A stretch of DNA of 64,000 bases from CAMPJU01 sp036675265 (GTDB taxonomy: Bacteria; Pseudomonadota; Gammaproteobacteria; Xanthomonadales; Xanthomonadaceae). This document shows, piece after piece, positions 44,638 to 53,377 of this stretch. The stretch lies in the NCBI GenBank assembly GCA_036675265.1, contig JAKFFJ010000073.1:1-64000 (forward strand), read 5' to 3'. The first letter of the stretch is position 1. Each line of letters opens with the position of its first letter. The position numbers and the translations under genes were made by a program. The notes under the pieces are model-generated. The model saw only the letters and a list, made by a program, of their open reading frames with translations. It made no database searches and was not told the DNA's origin.

Positions 44638-45596
44638 ACGTTCCTGGCGAATTCCGGGTCGCCGAAGCCGACTACGGCCTCGACTTCGACGCGCTGCGCG
44701 CCGTGCGCGAGTCGGTGTTCATCCGCGAACAGGGGGTCCCGGCCGCGCTTGAACTGGATGACGCGGACGCGCGCTGCGTACACGTCGTCGCACGCGACGC
44801 CGAAGGCAACCCGATCGGTACCGGCCGCCTGGTCCCGCCGGAAGCCTCCACCGCGGGCGACGGACACGGCGCCGATCCCGGACTGCCCGCCGCGCGCATC
44901 GGCCGGATGGCAGTGCTGGCCGGCTGGCGCGGACGCGGCGTCGGCGATGCGTTGCTCGCCGCCCTGCTCGAGGCTGCGCGCGGGCGCGGCTGGCAACGGG
45001 TGCGGCTGCATGCGCAGGCCACCGCCATCCGCTTCTACCAGCGGCACGGGTTCCTGCCGCTCGGGCCCCGGTTCATGGAGGCCGGGATCGAGCACCTGAC
45101 CATGTGGCGCCAGCTGGACGGCACGATGGCGGTGACCGAGGCGACCGAGGCGGTCGCCGTGGTCGTGGCGCTGGCGCACTCGGCCAGGCGCGAGCTCCGG
45201 ATCCGCAGCCGTGACCTGGACCCCGGCGTGTTCGACACGCCGGCCGTCCTCGAGGCGCTGCGCCGTTTCGCCACGTCGCGCCGGGGCGCCACCGTCCAGG
45301 TGCTGCTGCGCGATGCCGCCGGACCGCAGCGGCACCACGCCCCGCTGTTGCCGCTCGCCCAGCGCCTGCCCAGCGTGTTCGCGTTCCGCGAGACCGACGA
45401 CCGCGTCGACACCGCGGACCCCTCGGCCTTCGTCGTCGACGACCAGGCGGGCAGCTGGTACCGCGCTTTCGACAACCGCCTCGACGGCCACGCGCGCCTG
45501 GCCTCGCCCGGGCATGCCCGGCAATTGCGCGAACGCTTCGACCGGGCGTGGGAACGCGCCCGGCAGGTGACCGAATACCGCGTCCTCGGCGCCTGA
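44634..45596 (+). CDS. GNAT acetyltransferase fused to an uncharacterised C-terminal domain
   Basis: 320 residues. The first 160 are a GNAT acetyltransferase of the ElaA type (FDALRAVRESVFIREQGVPAALELD, then RIGRMAVLAGWRGRGVGDALLAALLE as the acetyl-CoA motif and FYQRHGFLPLGPRFMEAGIEH). Residues 165-320 form a second domain (ELRIRSRDLDPGVFDTPAVLEALRRFA, VLLRDAAGPQRHHAPLLPLAQRLPS, SWYRAFDNRLDG) that looks phospholipase-D-like in layout but has no HKD motif; it may be the DUF7931 family. ATGA overlap with the hydroxylase gene. Substrate unknown. Confidence 0.85.
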   Translation: MNVPGEFRVAEADYGLDFDALRAVRESVFIREQGVPAALELDDADARCVHVVARDAEGNPIGTGRLVPPEASTAGDGHGADPGLPAARIGRMAVLAGWRGRGVGDALLAALLEAARGRGWQRVRLHAQATAIRFYQRHGFLPLGPRFMEAGIEHLTMWRQLDGTMAVTEATEAVAVVVALAHSARRELRIRSRDLDPGVFDTPAVLEALRRFATSRRGATVQVLLRDAAGPQRHHAPLLPLAQRLPSVFAFRETDDRVDTADPSAFVVDDQAGSWYRAFDNRLDGHARLASPGHARQLRERFDRAWERARQVTEYRVLGA

Positions 45597-45625
45597 GCGT
45601 GTAGGCCCGGACACATCCCTCCGGC

Positions 45626-45631
45626 TATACT
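45626..45631 (+). promoter_or_regulatory. possible -10 element of the sucAB-lpdA operon
   Basis: TATACT lies about 95 bases before the chosen sucA start in a 130-base gap. No convincing -35 is seen at the right distance, so another activator or factor may be involved. Confidence 0.4.
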
Positions 45632-45726
45632 TGCTTGATTCTTCGTGCCGCATTCAGCGACGGCCGCGGCCGTTGCATGGAGCGCACGCGCACTGCCTGC
45701 CCCCACCGTCGAGTCCCCTGTCCACC

Positions 45727-48561
45727 GTGGCCAGCCCCCTGAAGCAGTTCGCCCAATCCTCGCAACTCGGCGCCAACGCGGCCTACATCGAGGACCTCTA
45801 CGAGCAATACCTGGTTGCGCCCGACACCGTCGGGCCGCAGTGGAAGGCGTATTTCGACGGCTTCGAGGGCCGCGCGGCGGGCGACATCCCCCATTCGGTC
45901 GTCGCCGAGGCGGTGGCCGCCGCCGGCCGCCGCGCCACGCGCGGCCTCGCCACCGCCCCGGCCGGCGGCGTGCCGGACATCCGGGAGCTGGCGGTGGGCA
46001 AGCTGGTCACCGCCTATCGGGCCCGCGGGCACCTCGGCGCCCAGCTCGACCCCCTGGAAATGATGCCCAAGCCGGACGCACCGGACCTCGGCCTGGCGTT
46101 CCATCGCCTGTCGGAGACCGACCTGTCGGCCGAGGTCGGCACCGGTGGCGTGGCCGGGAAGGACCGGATGGCGCTGCGCGACCTGCTGGCGCTGCTCAAG
46201 GCGACCTACACCGGACCGATCGGCGCGGAGTTCATGCACATCGCCGACGCCGAGCAGCGCCGCTGGATCTACCAGCGCCTGGAAGCGGCCGGTGGCGACT
46301 ACGGGGTGTCGGCGGCCGGCAAGCGCCGCATCCTCGAGCGCCTGACGGCGGCCGAAGGCCTGGAGCGGTACCTGCACACGAAGTACGTCGGCCAGAAGCG
46401 CTTCTCGCTGGAAGGCGGCGACTCGCTGGTGCCGCTGCTGGACGTGGTGATCCGCCGCGCAGGCAAGGACGGCATGAAGGAGGTCGTGATGGGCATGGCC
46501 CACCGCGGCCGCCTGAACGTGCTCGTCAACACCCTCGGCAAGCCTCCGCGCAAGCTGTTCGACGAATTCGAAGGCAAGTTCGAGCACAAGTCGGACGGCC
46601 GCGCGCACACCGGCGACGTCAAGTACCACATGGGCTTCTCCGCCGACGTCGCCACCGATGGCGGCCCCGTGCATGTCGCGCTCGCGTTCAACCCGTCGCA
46701 CCTGGAGATCGTCGACCCGGTGGTCGCCGGTTCCGTGCGCTCGCGCCAGCACCGCCGCGGCGACAAGGCGCGCAAGCAGGTCCTGCCGGTCCTGCTCCAT
46801 GGCGACGCGGCGTTCGCCGGCCAGGGCGTGGTGATGGAGCTGCTGCAGATGTCGCAGGCGCGCGGCTTCGCCGTCGGCGGCACCGTGCACGTGGTGATCA
46901 ACAACCAGGTCGGCTTCACCACGTCCGACCGCGCGGATGCGCGCTCCACGCTGTATTGCACCGACGTCGCGAAGATGGTCGACGCGCCGGTGCTGCACGT
47001 GAACGGGGACAACCCCGAGGCCGTGGTGTTCTGCGCGGAACTCGCGTTCGACTTCCGCCAGCGCTTCGGCAAGGACGTCGTGATCGACCTGGTCTGTTAC
47101 CGGCGCCACGGCCACAACGAGGCCGACGAACCGGCCGCGACGCAGCCGCTGATGTACCAGAAGATCCGCAAGCACCCGACCACGCGCGAGCTGTATGCCA
47201 GGCAGCTGGCCGAGGCCGGCGTGGTGCCGGCGGACGAGGCGAAGGCACTGGTCGACGCCTACCGCGACAAGCTGGACCAGGGCGTGGTCACCACCGAGCT
47301 GGCCGAGGCGAAGGACGACGAGTTCACCATCGACTGGTCGAAGTACCTGGCTGGCCAGCTGTCGGACCCGGTCGACACCCAGGTGGCCCGTGCGGACCTG
47401 GACCAGCTGGCGAACACGATCAACACCGTGCCCGCACGGGTGAAACTGCATCCGCGCGTGGCGAAGATCTACGAGGACCGGCGCCGCATGGCCGCCGGCG
47501 AGCAGGCGGGCGACTGGGGCTTCGCCGAGAACCTGGCCTACGCCACGCTGCTGCGCGAGGGCTACAAGCTGCGCCTGGTCGGGCAGGACTCCGGTCGCGG
47601 CACGTTCTTCCACCGCCACGCGATCCTCCACGACCAGGCGACGGACAACTGGTACCTGCCGTTGCGCGAACTGGTGGAAGACCCGGAAACGGTGACCATC
47701 ATCGACTCGCTGCTCAGCGAGGAGGCGGTGATGGCGTTCGAGTACGGCTACACCACCGCGGACCCGATGACGCTCGACATCTGGGAAGCCCAGTTCGGCG
47801 ACTTCGCCAACGGCGCGCAGGTGGTGATCGACCAGTTCCTGTCGTCCGGCGAGGCCAAGTGGGGGCGGCTGTGCGGCCTGGCGCTGTTCCTGCCGCACGG
47901 CTACGAAGGCCAGGGGCCCGAGCACAGTTCCGCGCGCCTGGAGCGGTTCCTCCAGTTGTGCGCGCTGGACAACATGCTGGTCTGCGTCCCGACGACGCCG
48001 GCGCAGGCCTTCCACATGATCCGCCGGCAGATGCGCATGGCCACGCGCAAGCCGCTGGTGGTCATGACGCCCAAGTCGCTGTTGCGCCACAAGCTGGCGG
48101 TGTCCACCCTCGACGAGCTGGCCGGCGGCGGTTTCCAGCGACTGATCCCCGATACGACGGCAACGGCGAAGCAGGTCCGCCGCGTCGTGCTGTGCTCCGG
48201 CAAGGTCTACTACGACCTGGTCGAGGAAGCGCAGAAGCAGGGTCTCGAGGATGTCGCGCTGGTCCGCGTGGAACAGCTCTATCCGTTCCCGCGCGAGGAG
48301 CTGGCGGCCGAGCTGGAGCGCTACGCCAGGGTGCCGGAGGTCGTCTGGTGCCAGGAGGAGCCGCAGAACCAGGGTGCCTGGTTCCAGATCCGGCACCACC
48401 TCACCGCCTGCCTGCAGCCCGGGCAGGTGCTCGACTACGTGGGCCGGGCGCGCTCGCCTTCGCCCGCCTGCGGCCATTTCAGCGACCATGTCGAAGAACA
48501 GGCAGCGCTGGTCGCCGACGCACTCAACAATCCGCTCGACGGCGACGTGGTCGACGAGTGA
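45727..48561 (+). CDS. sucA: 2-oxoglutarate dehydrogenase E1 component
   Basis: Thiamine-diphosphate enzyme decarboxylating 2-oxoglutarate in the TCA cycle. The 944-residue protein starts (GTG) with LKQFAQSSQLGANAAYIEDLYEQYL, the N-terminal peripheral-subunit segment. KYHMGFSADV, HLEIVDPVV, GDAAFAGQGVVME, YRRHGHNEADEPA and the C-terminal EEPQNQGAWFQIRHHL are characteristic. The GTG gives the family length; earlier in-frame codons add residues unlike any SucA. The ribosome site is weak. First gene of sucA-sucB-lpdA. Confidence 0.96.
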   Translation: MASPLKQFAQSSQLGANAAYIEDLYEQYLVAPDTVGPQWKAYFDGFEGRAAGDIPHSVVAEAVAAAGRRATRGLATAPAGGVPDIRELAVGKLVTAYRARGHLGAQLDPLEMMPKPDAPDLGLAFHRLSETDLSAEVGTGGVAGKDRMALRDLLALLKATYTGPIGAEFMHIADAEQRRWIYQRLEAAGGDYGVSAAGKRRILERLTAAEGLERYLHTKYVGQKRFSLEGGDSLVPLLDVVIRRAGKDGMKEVVMGMAHRGRLNVLVNTLGKPPRKLFDEFEGKFEHKSDGRAHTGDVKYHMGFSADVATDGGPVHVALAFNPSHLEIVDPVVAGSVRSRQHRRGDKARKQVLPVLLHGDAAFAGQGVVMELLQMSQARGFAVGGTVHVVINNQVGFTTSDRADARSTLYCTDVAKMVDAPVLHVNGDNPEAVVFCAELAFDFRQRFGKDVVIDLVCYRRHGHNEADEPAATQPLMYQKIRKHPTTRELYARQLAEAGVVPADEAKALVDAYRDKLDQGVVTTELAEAKDDEFTIDWSKYLAGQLSDPVDTQVARADLDQLANTINTVPARVKLHPRVAKIYEDRRRMAAGEQAGDWGFAENLAYATLLREGYKLRLVGQDSGRGTFFHRHAILHDQATDNWYLPLRELVEDPETVTIIDSLLSEEAVMAFEYGYTTADPMTLDIWEAQFGDFANGAQVVIDQFLSSGEAKWGRLCGLALFLPHGYEGQGPEHSSARLERFLQLCALDNMLVCVPTTPAQAFHMIRRQMRMATRKPLVVMTPKSLLRHKLAVSTLDELAGGGFQRLIPDTTATAKQVRRVVLCSGKVYYDLVEEAQKQGLEDVALVRVEQLYPFPREELAAELERYARVPEVVWCQEEPQNQGAWFQIRHHLTACLQPGQVLDYVGRARSPSPACGHFSDHVEEQAALVADALNNPLDGDVVDE

Positions 48562-48597
48562 TTCCTTTCCACCGCATCCCGTAAGCAGGACGCCGCC

Positions 48598-49827
48598 ATG
48601 TCCATCGAAGTCAAAGTCCCGGTCCTCCCGGAATCCGTGTCCGACGCCGTCATCGCCGCCTGGCACAAGAAAGCCGGCGATGCCGTCAGCCGCGACGAGA
48701 ACCTGCTGGACCTGGAGACCGACAAGGTCGTGCTCGAGGTGCCCTCCCCGGTCGACGGCGTGATCAAGGAGATCAAGGTCGAGGCCGGCGCGACGGTGAC
48801 CAGCCAGCAGGTCATCGCGGTGATCGAGGAAGGCGCGGCCCCCGCGAAGTCCGACGACGCGCCGAAGCCCGACGCGAAGGCGGGCAAGGCGGCCGAGCCA
48901 GCGAAGGCGGAACCGGCGAAGCCCGAAGCCGCGAAGGCATCGAAGGCCGCGGCGCCGAAGCCCGCCTCGAAGGATGTCGGCGCGCTCCCGCCGGGCGCGC
49001 GCTTCACCGCCGCGAAGGAAGGCATCGACCCCTCGCAGGTCGAGGGCACCGGCCGCCGCGGCGCGGTGACCAAGGAAGACCTGGTCAACTACGCGCGCAA
49101 TGCCGGCGCGGGCAACGCAGGCGGCGCACGCCCGGAAGAGCGCGTGCCGATGACCCGGATGCGCGCCCGCATCGCCGAGCGCCTGATGCAGTCCAAGGAA
49201 TCGATCGCGATGCTGACCTCGTTCAACGAGGTCAACCTGTCCCGGGTCGTGCGCATGCGCAAGGAACTCGGCGAGGCGTTCCAGAAGGCCCACGGCGTCA
49301 AGCTCGGCTACATGAGCTTCTTCACCAAGGCCGCCGCCAATGCGCTGCAGCGCTACCCGGTGGTCAACGCGCAGGTGGATGGCAACGACATCATCTACCG
49401 CGGGTACGCGGACATCTCGATTGCCGTGTCGACCGAGCGCGGCCTGGTCACGCCGGTGCTGCGCAACGTCGAGCGCATGTCGTTCGCCGATGTCGAGAAG
49501 AACATCGATGCCTACGCGACCGCGGCGCGCGAGGGCGGCCTGAAGCTCGAGGACCTGCAGGGCGGCACGTTCACCATCACCAACGGCGGCACGTTCGGGT
49601 CGCTGATGTCGACGCCGATCGTCAACCCGCCGCAGTCGGCGATCCTCGGCATGCACACCATCAAGGAGCGCCCCATCGTCGAGGACGGCCAGGTCGTCGC
49701 CGCGCCGATGATGTACATCGCCCTGTCCTACGACCACCGGATCATCGACGGCAAGGACGCGGTGCTGTTCCTGGTGGACATCAAGAACCAGCTGGAAAAC
49801 CCGCAGCGCATGCTGCTGGACATGTAA
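48598..49827 (+). CDS. sucB: dihydrolipoyllysine succinyltransferase (E2 of 2-oxoglutarate dehydrogenase)
   Basis: Core acyltransferase of the complex. The 409-residue protein has one lipoyl domain (residues 1-76, lipoylated lysine Lys43 in LETDKVVLEVPS), an Ala/Pro/Lys-rich linker at 80-122, an E3/E1-binding domain (GARFTAAKEGIDPSQVEGTGRRG), and the catalytic domain ending with SYDHRIIDGKDAVLFL (catalytic His and Asp). AAGCAGGA precedes the ATG; it follows sucA by 36 bases and lpdA follows nine bases later. Confidence 0.97.
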   Translation: MSIEVKVPVLPESVSDAVIAAWHKKAGDAVSRDENLLDLETDKVVLEVPSPVDGVIKEIKVEAGATVTSQQVIAVIEEGAAPAKSDDAPKPDAKAGKAAEPAKAEPAKPEAAKASKAAAPKPASKDVGALPPGARFTAAKEGIDPSQVEGTGRRGAVTKEDLVNYARNAGAGNAGGARPEERVPMTRMRARIAERLMQSKESIAMLTSFNEVNLSRVVRMRKELGEAFQKAHGVKLGYMSFFTKAAANALQRYPVVNAQVDGNDIIYRGYADISIAVSTERGLVTPVLRNVERMSFADVEKNIDAYATAAREGGLKLEDLQGGTFTITNGGTFGSLMSTPIVNPPQSAILGMHTIKERPIVEDGQVVAAPMMYIALSYDHRIIDGKDAVLFLVDIKNQLENPQRMLLDM

Positions 49828-49836
49828 GGAACCGAC

Positions 49837-51273
49837 ATGGCTGACAAATTCGACGTCGTCGTCATCGGCGGGGGGCCCGCCGGCTACCACGCCGCCATCC
49901 GCGCCGCGCAGCTCGGCCTGAAGACCGCCTGCATCGACGCCGGCATCGGCAAGGACGGCAAGCCCGCGCTGGGCGGCACGTGCCTGCGCGTGGGCTGCAT
50001 CCCGTCCAAGGCGCTGCTCGATTCGTCGCGCCAGTTCTGGAACATGGGCCACCTCTTCGGCGACCACGGCATCAGCTTCAAGGATGCCAGGATGGACGTC
50101 GGCCAGATGGTCGGCCGCAAGGACGCGATCGTGAAGCAGTTCACGGGCGGCATCGCGATGCTGTTCAAGGCCAACAAGGTCACGCCGTATTACGGCTTCG
50201 GCACGCTGCACAAGGGCAACGTCGTCAAGGTGAAGCTCCACGATGGCAAGGACGTCGAGCTGGAAGGGACCAACGTCGTCATCGCCGCCGGTTCGGACTC
50301 GATCGAGCTGCCGTTCGCGAAGTTCGACGGCGAGGCCATCGTCGACAACGTCGGCGCGCTCGACTTCCCCGACGTGCCGAAGCGGCTCGGCGTGATCGGC
50401 GCCGGCGTGATCGGCCTGGAGCTCGGTAGCGTGTGGAAGCGGCTGGGCGCCGAGGTGACCATCCTCGAGGCGCTGCCGGAGTTCCTGGGCGCCGCCGACG
50501 CCGAGGTCGCGAAGACCGCCGCGCGCGAGTTCAAGAAGCAGGGCCTCGACATCCGCCTGGGCGCGAAGGTGTCGAAGGCCGAGCTGAAGGGCAAGGGCAA
50601 GGCGAAGGAAGTGCACCTCACCTACGCCGACGGCAAGGGCGAGCAGTCGCTGGTCGTCGACAAGCTGCTGGTTGCCGTCGGCCGCCGCGCGGCAACCCGG
50701 GGCCTGCTGGCCGAGGGCACGGGCGTGAAGCTGGACGATCGCGGCCGCATCGAGGTCGACGAGCACTGCCACACCGGCGTCGACGGCGTCTGGGCGGTGG
50801 GCGACTGCGTTCGCGGCCCGATGCTGGCGCACAAGGGCTTCGAGGAAGGCATCGCGGTGGCGGAACTCATCGCGGGCCTGCCCGGCCACGTCAACCTCGA
50901 CACCATCCCGTGGGTCATCTACACCGAACCGGAGATCGCCTGGGTCGGGCAGACGGAACAGCAGCTCAAGGAAGCGGGCACGCCCTACAAGACCGGCAGC
51001 TTCCCGTTCGCGGCGATCGGCCGCGCGGTGGCGATGGGCGAGCCGGCCGGCTTCGTGAAGGTCATCGCGCACGCCGAGACCGACCGCGTGCTCGGCCTGC
51101 ACCTGGTGGGCGTGGGCGTGTCGGAGCTGGTGCACGAGGGCGTGCTGACGATGGAGTTCAACGGCTCCGCCGACGACCTGGCACGCATCTGCCACGCACA
51201 CCCCACGCTCTCCGAGGCGATCCACGACGCCGCCATGGCGGTGGCCAAGCGCGCGATCCACAAGGCCAATTGA
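49837..51273 (+). CDS. lpdA: dihydrolipoyl dehydrogenase (E3)
   Basis: FAD flavoprotein that reoxidises the lipoyl group with NAD. The 478-residue protein has the FAD motif VVVIGGGPAGYHAA, the redox-active disulfide in GGTCLRVGCIPSKALL (Cys49, Cys54), the NAD motif VIGAGVIGLELGSVW, WAVGDCVRGPMLAHKG, and the C-terminal catalytic His-Glu pair in CHAHPTLSEAIHDA. The CLRVGC form instead of CLNVGC is usual for the 2-oxoglutarate complex E3 of this group. AAGGAACCGAC precedes the ATG. A dispersed palindrome follows eight bases after the stop. Confidence 0.97.
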   Translation: MADKFDVVVIGGGPAGYHAAIRAAQLGLKTACIDAGIGKDGKPALGGTCLRVGCIPSKALLDSSRQFWNMGHLFGDHGISFKDARMDVGQMVGRKDAIVKQFTGGIAMLFKANKVTPYYGFGTLHKGNVVKVKLHDGKDVELEGTNVVIAAGSDSIELPFAKFDGEAIVDNVGALDFPDVPKRLGVIGAGVIGLELGSVWKRLGAEVTILEALPEFLGAADAEVAKTAAREFKKQGLDIRLGAKVSKAELKGKGKAKEVHLTYADGKGEQSLVVDKLLVAVGRRAATRGLLAEGTGVKLDDRGRIEVDEHCHTGVDGVWAVGDCVRGPMLAHKGFEEGIAVAELIAGLPGHVNLDTIPWVIYTEPEIAWVGQTEQQLKEAGTPYKTGSFPFAAIGRAVAMGEPAGFVKVIAHAETDRVLGLHLVGVGVSELVHEGVLTMEFNGSADDLARICHAHPTLSEAIHDAAMAVAKRAIHKAN

Positions 51274-51281
51274 GCATCGAC

Positions 51282-51309
51282 CGTCATTCCCGCGAAGGCG
51301 GGAATCCAG
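51282..51309. repeat. dispersed palindrome of the CGTCATTCCCGC type
   Basis: CGTCATTCCCGCG-AAGGCGGGAATCCAG, with a perfect 8-bp stem ATTCCCGC/GCGGGAAT (51286-51293 with 51298-51305) and loop GAAG. The same short repeat is common in many beta- and gammaproteobacterial genomes. It sits in the 41-base gap between lpdA and the LOG gene and directly precedes that gene's ribosome site. Confidence 0.85.
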
Positions 51310-51314
51310 GCAGG

Positions 51315-51908
51315 ATGAAATCGGTCTGCGTCTACTGCGGATCGAACGCCGGCTCGCGTGCCATCTACGCGGAGCGCGCGGCGGAGCTGGGCGCCCGGCT
51401 GGCGCGCGACGGGCTGGCCGTCATCTACGGCGGCGGCAATGTCGGCCTCATGGGCGTGGTCGCCGACGCCGCGCTGGCGGCGGGCGGCGAGGTCACCGGC
51501 GTGATCCCGGAACAGCTGGTCGGCTGGGAAGTCGCGCATCGCGGCGTCACCCGGCTCGAGGTCGTGGCCAACATGCACGAGCGCAAGGCGCGCATGTTCG
51601 ACCTGTCCGATGCCTTCGTGGCCCTGCCCGGCGGCTTCGGCACGATGGACGAGATGTTCGAGATGCTCACCTGGCGCCAGCTCGGCCTGGGCGACAAGCC
51701 CTGTGCGTTCCTGGACGTCGACGGCTTCTACGCGCCCCTGGTGGCGATGATGGACCGCATGGTGGCCGAGCGCTTCCTGCACGCGGACCAGCGCCGCGAC
51801 CTGTGGCACGGGGAGGACGTCGACGCCATGCTCGCTTGGATGCATGCCTACGCCCCCGTCCGGGCCGGCAAGTGGCTGGACGGCAAGCGCCGCGAGGCAT
51901 TGCGATGA
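51315..51908 (+). CDS. LOG family protein (TIGR00730)
   Basis: Lysine-decarboxylase-like Rossmann protein, now understood as nucleoside 5'-monophosphate phosphoribohydrolase of the LOG type, which in some bacteria releases cytokinin. The 197-residue protein has MKSVCVYCGSNAGSRAIYAE, VIYGGGNVGLMG, the MHERKARM segment and the diagnostic PGGFGTMDEMFEMLTW. GGCAGG next to the start is partly provided by the adjoining repeat. It overlaps the reductase gene by four bases. The substrate in this organism is not known. Confidence 0.93.
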   Translation: MKSVCVYCGSNAGSRAIYAERAAELGARLARDGLAVIYGGGNVGLMGVVADAALAAGGEVTGVIPEQLVGWEVAHRGVTRLEVVANMHERKARMFDLSDAFVALPGGFGTMDEMFEMLTWRQLGLGDKPCAFLDVDGFYAPLVAMMDRMVAERFLHADQRRDLWHGEDVDAMLAWMHAYAPVRAGKWLDGKRREALR

Positions 51909-52900
51909 CGGGCGTCCCCGAGCACTTCCGCGCCTTCCGCATCCACGGTGGCGACGCGCCGCACCGCAGCGGCATCGAATCGGTCTCGCTCGACGCGCTG
52001 TCCCCCGGTGAGCTCGTCATCCGCACTGCGCATTCGTCGGTCAACTACAAGGACGCGCTGGCCGGGACCGGTGAAGGCAGGATCCTGCGGCGCTTCCCGC
52101 TGGTCGGCGGCATCGACGTGGCGGGCCACGTCGTCTGCACGGCCGACCCCGCGTTTCGGGAGGGCGACGCGGTGCTGGCCACCGGTTGCGGGCTCGGCGA
52201 GACGCGGGACGGCGGCTACGCCGAGTACGCGCGCCTCGAGTCGAAGTGGGCGATCCCGTTGCCGGCGGGACTGACGCTTCGCGAGTCCATGATCCTGGGC
52301 ACCGCCGGGTTCACCGCGGCGCTCGCCCTGTTCCGCATGCTGGACAACCGGCAGGCGCCGGCGCTCGGGCCGATCTGCGTCACCGGGGCGTCCGGTGGCG
52401 TGGGCTCCCTGGCGGTCGACATCTTCACGCGAGCGGGCTTCGAGGTCCACGCCGTGAGCGGGAAGCCGGAGCAGCACGACTGGCTCCGCTCGCTGGGCGC
52501 GCGCGAGGTCCTGGGACGGGAGGCCCTGGCCGAAGCCCGACCGCTCGAGTCGGCGACGTTCGGCGGCGCGCTCGACAACGTCGGCGGCGCGATGCTGGGC
52601 AGCCTGCTGGCGCGGACCGCGCCGTACGGCAACGTCGCGAGCGCCGGGCTGGCCGCCTCGCCGGCGCTGGAAGCGACGGTCATGCCCTTCATCATCCGCG
52701 GCGTGTCGCTGCTCGGCGTGGCATCGGCCGGCACCGCGCGCGACATCCGCGGGGAAGTGTGGCGCCGCCTGGCGGGCGAGTGGAAGCCGGCGCACCTGGA
52801 CGCCATCTGCACGCGCGAGGCGGGGTTCGACGACCTTCCGGGCGTGTTCGCCACGATGCTCGCCGGTGGATCGCGAGGCCGCACGCTGGTCACGCCGTGA
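51905..52900 (+). CDS. YhdH/AcuI-type medium-chain oxidoreductase
   Basis: NADPH-dependent quinone oxidoreductase-like protein, related to acrylyl-CoA reductase AcuI/YhdH, 331 residues. The N-terminal GroES-like domain has SSVNYKDALAGTGEGRILRRFPLVGGIDVAGHV; the nucleotide domain has VTGASGGVGSLAVDIF and SGKPEQHDWLRSLGA; the end FIIRGVSLLGVASAGT is typical. No zinc ligands are present. Overlaps the LOG gene (ATGA). Reduction of acrylyl-CoA is inference from family. Confidence 0.92.
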   Translation: MTGVPEHFRAFRIHGGDAPHRSGIESVSLDALSPGELVIRTAHSSVNYKDALAGTGEGRILRRFPLVGGIDVAGHVVCTADPAFREGDAVLATGCGLGETRDGGYAEYARLESKWAIPLPAGLTLRESMILGTAGFTAALALFRMLDNRQAPALGPICVTGASGGVGSLAVDIFTRAGFEVHAVSGKPEQHDWLRSLGAREVLGREALAEARPLESATFGGALDNVGGAMLGSLLARTAPYGNVASAGLAASPALEATVMPFIIRGVSLLGVASAGTARDIRGEVWRRLAGEWKPAHLDAICTREAGFDDLPGVFATMLAGGSRGRTLVTP

Positions 52901-52923
52901 CGGGCCGTGGCCTTGCCGTCCAT

Positions 52924-52951
52924 TTGCGGCACGCCCCCGGCCCGCTACAAT
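52924..52951 (+). promoter_or_regulatory. promoter of the PilH-like gene
   Basis: TTGCGG (52924-52929), 16-base spacer, TACAAT (52946-52951). It lies in the 77-base gap ahead of the response-regulator gene; TAGGGGAAG follows as ribosome site. Confidence 0.55.
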
Positions 52952-52977
52952 TTCAACGTCAACCGTAGGGGAAGTCC

Positions 52978-53373
52978 ATGGCCCGCATCCTGATCGTCGA
53001 CGACTCGCCGTCGCAGCTGATGGGCATCCGCCGCATCGTCGAGAAGCTCGGCCACGAGGCACTGACCGCCGAGGACGGCGCAGCCGGCGTCGAAGTCGCC
53101 AAGCGCGAAATCCCCGACCTGATCCTGATGGACGTGGTGATGCCGAACCTCAACGGGTTCCAGGCCACGCGTTCGATCACCCGTGAACCGAGCACCAGCC
53201 ACATCCCCGTCATCCTGGTCACCACCAAGGACCAGGACACCGATCGCGTGTGGGGGATGCGCCAGGGCGCCAAGGCCTACATCACCAAGCCGTTCGGCGA
53301 GACCGAGCTGGCCGACATCATCCAGGAATGGCTGGGCGGCGGCCCGGCCCCGCTGGAGCCATCCGCCGCCTGA
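52978..53373 (+). CDS. pilH: single-domain response regulator (PilH-like)
   Basis: CheY-like receiver, 131 residues, no output domain. Acidic pocket Asp8/Asp9, phosphoacceptor Asp52 in LILMDVVMPNLNG, the conserved threonine in ILVTTKDQD and the lysine in AYITKPFGE are present. The sequence start MARILIVDDSPSQLMGIRRI is like PilH of Xanthomonas type IV pilus systems, which tunes twitching motility. No pilus or chemotaxis gene is nearby, so the pathway is assigned by similarity. It has its own promoter and converges with cbpA, four bases away. Confidence 0.88.
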   Translation: MARILIVDDSPSQLMGIRRIVEKLGHEALTAEDGAAGVEVAKREIPDLILMDVVMPNLNGFQATRSITREPSTSHIPVILVTTKDQDTDRVWGMRQGAKAYITKPFGETELADIIQEWLGGGPAPLEPSAA

Positions 53374-53377
53374 GGCG

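Noticed and set aside
45625..51261. An 1878-codon frame on the minus strand opposite sucA-sucB-lpdA and the two genes before them
   Set aside because: Shadow of the real genes: antisense to five recognised proteins, low-complexity composition, no ribosome site or domain.
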